5,235 bases of DNA from an uncultured bacterium (GTDB lineage Bacteria > Cyanobacteriota > Vampirovibrionia > Gastranaerophilales > Gastranaerophilaceae): the NCBI GenBank assembly GCA_946183815.1, contig CAMHDG010000132.1, forward strand, positions 1 through 5,235, read 5' to 3'. The notes beneath the pieces were generated by a model, which saw only the letters and a list, made by a program, of their open reading frames with translations, was not told the DNA's origin and did no database searches. Position numbers and translations under genes: made by a program. This document shows, in pieces, positions 1-4,447 of the stretch (its first letter is position 1; every line of letters starts with the position of its first letter).

Positions 1-39
1 AAATTATTGTTTAGCGGTGAAACCGCTAAACAATAATTT
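1..39. repeat. Perfect 17-bp palindrome, TGAAA loop
   Basis: 1-17 pairs without mismatch with 23-39 around the 5-base loop 18-22. The stem has a GC-rich top (AGCGG/CCGCT) and an AT-rich base, so the transcript on either strand could fold and might end transcription. No run of Ts longer than three follows, so terminator activity is uncertain. Confidence 0.7.
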
Positions 40-41
40 AC

Positions 42-59
42 AGTGAATAGTGAATAGGA
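42..59. repeat. Left arm of 18-bp inner inverted repeat
   Basis: Contains two tandem TGAATAG heptamers (44-50, 51-57). It is the exact reverse complement of 185-202, so the two arms enclose the 125-bp core 60-184. Confidence 0.7.
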
Positions 60-80
60 GAACTTTACTTGTTAAGTTCG

Positions 81-120
81 TCATTGCGAAAAAATTTTAA
101 CAAAATTTTTGAAGCAATCC
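81..120. repeat. TCATTGCGA...GCAATCC palindromic element
   Basis: ATTGC (83-87) pairs with GCAAT (114-118), enclosing AAAAATTTT (90-98) and AAAATTTTT (102-110), which pair perfectly around the loop AAC. The outline TCATTGCGA...GAAGCAATCC resembles short intergenic palindromes that recur in many bacterial genomes. That family resemblance is from memory and was not searched. Confidence 0.5.
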
Positions 121-141
121 AGCCGATTTGTTTAAATATTT

Positions 142-160
142 TAACAGCCTTCGGCTGTTA
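142..160. repeat. 8-bp hairpin TAACAGCC/GGCTGTTA
   Basis: 142-149 and 153-160 are perfect inverted repeats around TTC. It is one of several adjacent hairpins of similar size in the block. No T-run follows it. Confidence 0.6.
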
Positions 161-163
161 TAT

Positions 164-183
164 TTTGCAAGTTTACTTGCAAA
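164..183. repeat. 8-bp hairpin TTTGCAAG/CTTGCAAA
   Basis: 164-171 and 176-183 are perfect inverted repeats around TTTA. It directly abuts the CTATTCA heptamer array that follows. Confidence 0.6.
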
Positions 184-186
184 TTC

Positions 187-210
187 CTATTCACTATTCA
201 CTATTCACTA
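187..210. repeat. CTATTCA heptamer tandem array, 3.4 copies
   Basis: Perfect copies at 187-193, 194-200 and 201-207, then CTA at 208-210. The first two copies and the two flanking bases on the left form the right arm of the inner inverted repeat with 42-59. The left arm has only two heptamers, so the right arm has gained one or the left has lost one. Confidence 0.75.
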
Positions 211-212
211 AA

Positions 213-229
213 GGGCAACTTCGTTGCCC
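213..229 (-). terminator. Hairpin downstream of rseP, possible weak terminator
   Basis: GGGCAAC (213-219) and GTTGCCC (223-229) pair perfectly around a 3-base loop. Read on the minus strand it begins 19 bases after the rseP stop codon and is followed by only TTT, so as an intrinsic terminator it is weak. It is GC-rich compared with its surroundings and is also part of the repeat block, so its primary nature may be a repeat. Confidence 0.4.
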
Positions 230-246
230 GCTAAACAATAATTTAC
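228..246. repeat. Right end of repeat block, 19-bp direct copy of 23-41
   Basis: 228-246 is identical to 23-41 and is the inverse of 1-17. It ends one base before the rseP stop codon (248-250), so the block starts immediately after the gene. Confidence 0.7.
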
Positions 247-247
247 C

Positions 248-1624
248 TTACAATTTCTGCGTAATCAAAGCATAGATGTCATTAAAGATTACAAATATCA
301 TTAGTGCAATAAGGATAAGGAAACTGATGTTTGCAATTTTTTCGACAACATCATCCGAAACACGTTTCCCTCTGATTTTTTCGATAATAAGGAAGAGTAC
401 GTGTCCTCCGTCAAGAGCAGGGATTGGAAGAAAGTTTACGATTGCCAAATCCATAGAGATAATCGCTGTTAGCAACAGTCCGTAGAATATACCGTTGTTA
501 CTAATAATATCTCCGCCAACTTTTGTTATTGCAACAATACCATGCAAATCACCCAGAGGAACTTCGCCGGTAAACACTTGCTTTAAGCCGACTAACATAA
601 GGTAAGTGTTTTCTGATAAATATTTAACACTTCCTTTTACTGCGTCAAAGAAAGATTCTGTCTTTTTAAGTTTTTCTTTTGTTTCTATTTGTACCCCGAT
701 AGCGCCTGAACGTGAAGGGTAAATAGGTTTAAGTTTCAGATATTTTCCTTTTCTGTCAACTACAAAATTAAGTGGTCTTACGTTGTCAGACAGTGCTTCT
801 GCTATGTTGCCCAGTGTGTAATGACCTGTTGAGCCATAGTATGATGCAGTTTGTATATCACCTATTTCATCTCTTAATTTTGCAATATTTGAATTTATTT
901 TGTATTGGTTGTCCTTGTACGGTTTAAGCCCCAGTGCTACATTTTTTTCAAGCACAATAGGTTTTTCTGACATGAATTTAGGTAACCTAATCATAACTCC
1001 GGGAGGTATAATTTCATCTTTAGTAAGTCCGGGATTTAGCCTTTTAAGTCTTGCAAGATTTGTCTGAACAGTTTCAGGGTTAACATAAGAATCGTAGGCT
1101 TTGCTTAGTTGTATAATTGAGAGCATAGCGGAGGTGTTTTTTATTTTTGTACCGTTAATCGCTACAACTCTGTCCCCTGCCTGCATGCCGGATTTCCAGA
1201 TAGATGCTTCTTTAGGTGCGACAATTTGGGTTATATTTACATCGTAATTCCCTGATGGAAGATAACTCCATACAATAGCAGAGAGTAGAACAAGGAAAAA
1301 TGCACAAACAACATTTGCGATGACCCCTGCCGAAACAACAATTAATCGTTGCCATATAGGTTTGTTTAAAAATCTTTCAGGTGAATCAGCGGGCAGGTCA
1401 CAGTCTTTGTCATCTTCTGCGAAGGAAACGTATCCGCCAAGCAGTAGTGCGTGTACTAAAACAGTAATTCCGCCTATTTTCTTTTCAAAAAGAGTAGGAC
1501 CTAAAGGAAGCCCGAATCCGAATTTATCAACTTTTATTCCAAATGATAATGCTGCAATCAGGTGTCCTAATTCGTGAACAATGATTAGCAAACTCAATAA
1601 AAGTAACATTATTATAATTGACAT
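248..1624 (-). CDS. rseP: RseP/site-2 protease family intramembrane zinc metalloprotease
   Basis: A membrane-embedded zinc protease of the M50B (RseP/RasP/MucP) family, which cuts transmembrane segments of anti-sigma factors and leftover signal peptides within the inner membrane. From the ATG at 1624 it is 458 residues. Seen in the protein: a first membrane helix carrying the zinc motif HELGH (residues 17-21); the membrane-associated loop GGITVLVHALLLGGYVSF; a second helix (about 95-119); a PDZ region starting near 130 with GMQAGDRVVAINGTKI (146-161); and C-terminal helices (about 380-402 and 433-452) with NFLPIPALDGGH (397-408), which holds the third metal-ligand LDG motif. All catalytic residues are present, so it should be active. 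The PDZ region contains about 90-100 extra residues (roughly 176-262), giving a chain longer than the roughly 360 residues usual for single-PDZ bacterial homologues. A TTG 24 bases further upstream is open in frame but would place the RBS inside the coding region. The natural substrate cannot be told from this window. Confidence 0.95.
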   Translation of the reverse strand: MSIIIMLLLLSLLIIVHELGHLIAALSFGIKVDKFGFGLPLGPTLFEKKIGGITVLVHALLLGGYVSFAEDDKDCDLPADSPERFLNKPIWQRLIVVSAGVIANVVCAFFLVLLSAIVWSYLPSGNYDVNITQIVAPKEASIWKSGMQAGDRVVAINGTKIKNTSAMLSIIQLSKAYDSYVNPETVQTNLARLKRLNPGLTKDEIIPPGVMIRLPKFMSEKPIVLEKNVALGLKPYKDNQYKINSNIAKLRDEIGDIQTASYYGSTGHYTLGNIAEALSDNVRPLNFVVDRKGKYLKLKPIYPSRSGAIGVQIETKEKLKKTESFFDAVKGSVKYLSENTYLMLVGLKQVFTGEVPLGDLHGIVAITKVGGDIISNNGIFYGLLLTAIISMDLAIVNFLPIPALDGGHVLFLIIEKIRGKRVSDDVVEKIANISFLILIALMIFVIFNDIYALITQKL

Positions 1625-1632
1625 TGTGAAAG

Positions 1633-1639
1633 TTCTCCT
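1633..1639 (-). promoter_or_regulatory. Ribosome binding site of rseP
   Basis: On the minus strand AGGAGAA lies upstream of the ATG at 1624, with 10 bases between AGGAG and the ATG. It decides the start: the alternative TTG at 1648 lies upstream of this site, would translate through it, and adds eight polar residues (MNTRRTFT) before the hydrophobic first helix. Confidence 0.8.
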
Positions 1640-1653
1640 AGTGTTCAAATTTT

Positions 1654-1662
1654 ATTTTAGCA
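1654..1662 (-). promoter_or_regulatory. Candidate extended -10 promoter for rseP
   Basis: The minus strand reads TGCTAAAAT here, matching an extended -10 element (TGnTAAAAT). It would start transcription close to 1647, leaving a short leader of about 23 bases that contains the RBS. No good -35 hexamer lies 16-18 bases upstream. A TTGACT at 1668-1673 is only 8 bases from this -10 and cannot pair with it. This is a pattern match in AT-rich DNA, so support is moderate to weak. Confidence 0.4.
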
Positions 1663-1694
1663 TAAAAAGTCAATATGGTATATAACAGAATTAA

Positions 1695-1707
1695 TAAATT
1701 ATTGTTT
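1695..1707. repeat. Third copy of repeat-block end sequence
   Basis: TAAATTATTGTTT is the exact reverse complement of 233-245, and its last 12 bases match 1-12 directly. With 233-245 it forms a 13-bp inverted pair flanking rseP and its candidate promoter. In AT-rich DNA a chance match cannot be excluded. Confidence 0.4.
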
Positions 1708-1746
1708 TGACCTAGTTAAGTAGTTAACTTCTTTCCTGATGTTAGC

Positions 1747-1773
1747 GATGCGGTAATCAGAGATTACCACATC
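1747..1773. repeat. Hairpin GATG-GGTAATC / GATTACC-CATC
   Basis: GATG (1747-1750) plus GGTAATC (1752-1758) pairs with GATTACC (1762-1768) plus CATC (1770-1773). The loop is 3 bases and there is one C-A mismatch, so 11 of 12 positions pair. No T-run follows on either strand, which argues against a terminator. Its compact form resembles the hairpins of the 1-246 block. Confidence 0.55.
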
Positions 1774-1961
1774 CTACATCTCCTATTTGTTTTGCAAAAT
1801 TTTTATTGGACAACAGTGTCCGACTTGGAGAGGGCAGGGGCTAGGATTGAAAAATATTGAAAATAAATCGGTTGAATTAACGCGATATCACTCGCACTGA
1901 CGGGCTTTACGACCACACCTGACTTTTAAAAAGTGTCTTTGCAAATCGCTTCTTTAGTCAC

Positions 1962-1993
1962 TTTACCCCTTTACCCCTTTACCCCTTTACCCC
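1962..1993. repeat. Four perfect TTTACCCC repeats; G-quadruplex-forming on minus strand
   Basis: Copies at 1962-1969, 1970-1977, 1978-1985 and 1986-1993. On the helicase coding strand this reads GGGGTAAA four times, and the first G is the last base of the helicase TAG stop codon (1993-1995). Four G4 tracts with three 4-base loops fit the usual G-quadruplex pattern. Because 8 is not a multiple of 3, the TAA in successive units also falls in all three frames, so readthrough in any frame stops at once. Confidence 0.85.
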
Positions 1994-4353
1994 TATTCTG
2001 TTATTTCGCTTGTTCGGGTTGGTTCTCTGTTGATTAAATCCAGTGATGCCTGAATTGTATCAGAGAGGTTATCGTAATACTTCTTTTCACTTTCTTTATT
2101 TGATATATCTGCACCCAGTTTTGCGATTTCATCCAGTTGTTTTAACAAGTCGGTGGTCATCATAATTTCTCTGAACAGAGTTCCCTCATCTCTGATAGAT
2201 TTTTTCATATCGCCGGAATACAACTCTTTCCAGTTATCTGTTGAGTCTTCTGATTTATTATTCAAATCTGCCCATGCGTAAACGTGTTTGATAGCATTTT
2301 TATTTTGTTTTAATTCTTTTCCTTGTCTTGAATAAATATCCATATTGTACTCAAAGGCTTTTGAGTCAAAATCATAAACCAAATCTGCAACTAAATCGTC
2401 ATCTAAATCAAACATTTCAGGTTTATTAGGCAAATCTGATTTAGGTACGCTTTCTAAATTAGCAAGTCCTGCAACGTATCCTGCAAGTTGAACAGGGCTT
2501 AAACCAAACAGTTCCCCGCTTGATACACTTTCTATGACGGGTATTTGTTCATAACCGTTCAGTTGGGTCAGCAGTTGCCCTTTCGTTGTTAGATTATTGT
2601 TTTTGTCTATGTAGTTATAGTCTTTTAGTAATTTTTCTTTTTCTACAAATTCGTTTGCCATATCTCTTGCGGTTTGGACTTTTTTATCAGGGTTTTCACT
2701 ATATGCATATAATGAACGCTTAAATATACTTTCTAATTTACCCCTGCTCTTATCTCTGTAAGCATCGTTTGCAGTCGCAACAAAAGAATAATCTATATTA
2801 AAATGACTGTTTATATCACAAGACGGAGTTTTTATAAGTTGTTCAAATTTTGCTTTCTGGCTCTTATTAGTTGCCATAACATAACAATAACCCATTGTAT
2901 CTATCCCTCTGCGACCCGCTCTGCCTGCCATTTGGTGAAATTCATTAGGATTAATATATCTTTTGTGGTCATCTCCGTCAGGAGTTTCTGTCGGTTTTCT
3001 TAAATTACAGATTACGGTTGAGCGGGCAGGCATGTTTATTCCTGCTGATAGCGTTTCTGTCGAGATTACAACTTTAACAAGTTTCTTTTGGAAGAGTTCT
3101 TCTATGAGTTCTTTTTGTTCGGGGAGCATGCCTGCATTATGGATAGCGTACCCTTTTTTTAGTGCTCCGTAGTCAAGGGATTCTCCTAAATATTTTCCTT
3201 GTTCTTTATAGTTTCTTATTGTTTGTTCAATTTGTTTTGTTTCTTTATCAGTTGTTAGTTTATCGCCATAGTCAGAGAGGTGTCGCATAATCGCTTTACC
3301 TTCTTTTTTGCTGAATACAAAGAAAATTGCAGGGAGTTTGTCCTCTTTATTGAGTTTATCAACCATGTAGTCATAACTGTGTTTTGCAGGTTGAGCAGAA
3401 TCAGACAGTTCAAGTTGTCGAGCCATTTTTTTTGCTCTTGCTCTGTCTGCTTTGCTTCCTCCGCCTTTACCGCCACCTTTTGAGCGGTGACCGTCAACGA
3501 GTTCTACGTGAAATTCGAGTGGAACATGCCTGTTTGATGGCGGTACGTTTATAAGAACAGTGTGAACGCCTTTATCGTTTGCTTTATAACCTGCTTTAGG
3601 TGTTATTTTTTCAGCGTAAGAGTGTCCTTTTATATTTGCCATCCAGTCCGTAATTTTTTCGGGATTAGCCATAGTTCCGGACAGTGATAATACCTGTACT
3701 TTTGGGTCTGTAAACATAATTGCTTGTTCCCAGACTCCGCCTCTGTCGGTGTCCCCAAGATAATGCAGTTCATCAAAGACTACGGTTTTTAAATCGTCAA
3801 GCAGAGGGTTTCTTTCTTTCATGTTGTCTTTTACGACCATGTTTCTGTAAACCTCGGTTGTCATAATTAGAATAGGTGCATCTTTGTTAATTTTCTTGTC
3901 ACCTGTAATTAAACCTACATTTTCATCACCATAGATTTTTCTAAATTCTCTGACTTTGTCATTACTCAAGGCTTTAAGCGGGGTTGTGTAAAAGGTTTTC
4001 TTTCCCTCATCAAGATTTTTGTTAATTATGTAGTGAGCAATAGCGGTTTTACCTGTTCCTGTTGGGGCAGTCACTATAACATCGTTCCCTTTATATAAGT
4101 TTTCTGCTGATGCCTTTTGATAAATGTCCGGTTGGAACGGTTCGCCTGTTCGTTTGTCAACGGGCAGATTAAAATAATTATCCTTTAATGTTTGATAATA
4201 CCCTTTAAATGATACTAAAGAACGGTTGTTATAATTAAGTTGGTTTAAATTACAGTCGGTAATCGAGTTTGTTGAATAGTTTGTGTTTTTGTTCTGTTGT
4301 TTTGTTGAGTTGATGCTTTGATTTGCTTTTACGGTATAAAAATTAATTTTCAT
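1993..4353 (-). CDS. Ski2/Mtr4/HelY-like DExH-box helicase (superfamily 2)
   Basis: A complete 786-residue ATP-dependent helicase, probably acting on RNA in the cytoplasm. Motifs in order: Walker A APTGTGKT (96-103); TPLKALSND (124-132, motif Ia); TTEVYRNM (165-172); DELHYLGDTDRGGVWE (194-209, motif II with the extended Ski2-type signature); SGT (225-227, motif III); PAIFFVFSKKEG (341-352, motif IV); STETLSAGINMPAR (431-444, motif V); HQMAGRAGRRGID (473-485, motif VI). The region from about 600 to 775 resembles a short DSHCT/HelY C-terminal domain, including LSPVQLAGYVAGL (618-630) and EGTLFREI...DLLKQL (723-740). No long arch insertion is seen. The first 50 residues are an Asn/Ser/Thr/Gln-rich low-complexity extension ending in LVSFKG. 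A Gly/Lys-rich stretch (291-309) separates the two RecA-like lobes. The ATG at 4353 has an RBS, AAGGA, 7 bases upstream. The exact role (mRNA decay, rRNA processing, stress) is not shown by the neighbours. Confidence 0.93.
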   Translation of the reverse strand: MKINFYTVKANQSINSTKQQNKNTNYSTNSITDCNLNQLNYNNRSLVSFKGYYQTLKDNYFNLPVDKRTGEPFQPDIYQKASAENLYKGNDVIVTAPTGTGKTAIAHYIINKNLDEGKKTFYTTPLKALSNDKVREFRKIYGDENVGLITGDKKINKDAPILIMTTEVYRNMVVKDNMKERNPLLDDLKTVVFDELHYLGDTDRGGVWEQAIMFTDPKVQVLSLSGTMANPEKITDWMANIKGHSYAEKITPKAGYKANDKGVHTVLINVPPSNRHVPLEFHVELVDGHRSKGGGKGGGSKADRARAKKMARQLELSDSAQPAKHSYDYMVDKLNKEDKLPAIFFVFSKKEGKAIMRHLSDYGDKLTTDKETKQIEQTIRNYKEQGKYLGESLDYGALKKGYAIHNAGMLPEQKELIEELFQKKLVKVVISTETLSAGINMPARSTVICNLRKPTETPDGDDHKRYINPNEFHQMAGRAGRRGIDTMGYCYVMATNKSQKAKFEQLIKTPSCDINSHFNIDYSFVATANDAYRDKSRGKLESIFKRSLYAYSENPDKKVQTARDMANEFVEKEKLLKDYNYIDKNNNLTTKGQLLTQLNGYEQIPVIESVSSGELFGLSPVQLAGYVAGLANLESVPKSDLPNKPEMFDLDDDLVADLVYDFDSKAFEYNMDIYSRQGKELKQNKNAIKHVYAWADLNNKSEDSTDNWKELYSGDMKKSIRDEGTLFREIMMTTDLLKQLDEIAKLGADISNKESEKKYYDNLSDTIQASLDLINREPTRTSEITE

Positions 4354-4360
4354 AGATATA

Positions 4361-4365
4361 TCCTT
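4361..4365 (-). promoter_or_regulatory. Ribosome binding site of the helicase gene
   Basis: AAGGA on the minus strand with a 7-base spacer to the ATG at 4353. It supports that start, and therefore the low-complexity N-terminal extension, as translated sequence. Confidence 0.75.
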
Positions 4366-4370
4366 AAAAT

Positions 4371-4389
4371 ACGTATGTTGGCAATACGT
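4371..4389. promoter_or_regulatory. Small palindrome in the helicase 5' leader
   Basis: ACGTAT (4371-4376) and ATACGT (4384-4389) are perfect inverted repeats around a 7-base centre, just upstream of the helicase RBS. It could be an operator half-site pair or a leader hairpin. The 94-bp spacer 4354-4447 shows no convincing -35/-10 pair and no clear terminator for the upstream gene, so the function is only a possibility. Confidence 0.3.
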
Positions 4390-4447
4390 TTCTAAAGAAA
4401 TATTTTTGTTACCTGACGCTGTATATTTTACATTGATTTACAAAAAA

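Larger units (their letters stand above)
1..246. repeat. Composite repeat block with 17-bp inverted ends
   Basis: A gene-free stretch made of nested repeats. The left end 1-17 (AAATTATTGTTTAGCGG) is the exact reverse complement of 228-244 and also of 23-39. Inside lie an 18-bp inverted pair (42-59 and 185-202) and a series of compact hairpins with 3-5 base loops, listed separately. No frame here looks coding. The layout resembles a non-autonomous, REP/MITE-like intergenic element, or several such elements inserted into one another. No target-site duplication can be assessed because the window begins exactly at the left end, so the true left boundary is unknown. Confidence 0.65.
1663..1961. 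other. Intergenic stretch without a gene
   Basis: Most of the 368-bp spacer between the helicase and rseP. No frame on either strand shows a convincing gene, and I see no tRNA or recognisable riboswitch. It holds several small palindromes: 1714-1729 (AGTTAA/TTAACT), 1747-1773, 1806-1823 (TTGGACA/TGTCCGA with one G-T pair) and a weak one at 1882-1895. It also holds a copy of the 13-bp repeat end at 1695-1707. The stretch 1824-1921 shows no structure I can name. Confidence 0.6.

Noticed and set aside
69..275. Plus-strand open frame of 68 codons in the left repeat block
   Set aside because: It runs through hairpins and the heptamer array into the antisense of rseP. Its composition simply follows the repeats and I see no RBS.
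276..485. Plus-strand open frames opposite rseP (also 1320-1577)
   Set aside because: They are antisense to the conserved catalytic and membrane segments of rseP, with no RBS or recognisable protein features.
1668..1673. TTGACT as a -35 box for rseP
   Set aside because: Only 8 bases separate it from the TAAAAT -10, and hexamers at 16-18 bases spacing (such as ATTTGA) are poor.
1824..1961. Remnant of a degraded gene between the helicase and rseP
   Set aside because: Short frames on both strands are broken by stops and give no recognisable motif, so a pseudogene cannot be supported.
1962..1993. Octamer array as a telomere or CRISPR-like repeat
   Set aside because: It is internal between two bacterial genes, has no spacers between units and only four copies. 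A microsatellite or G-quadruplex element fits better.
2803..3172. Overlapping plus-strand open frames opposite the helicase (also 3280-3483)
   Set aside because: Antisense shadows of helicase motifs IV to VI and the inter-lobe region. They overlap each other and resemble nothing known.
3255..3497. 80-codon minus-strand frame inside the helicase gene
   Set aside because: It is an alternative frame over the Gly/Lys-rich linker. The main frame is intact with all motifs, so there is no frameshift to explain.
4385..4447. Intrinsic terminator or promoter between the EF-hand-like gene and the helicase
   Set aside because: A TTTTTT follows the stop codon on the minus strand, but no stable stem precedes it. 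TATACA and TTGTAA motifs are only 12 bases apart, which does not fit a standard promoter.
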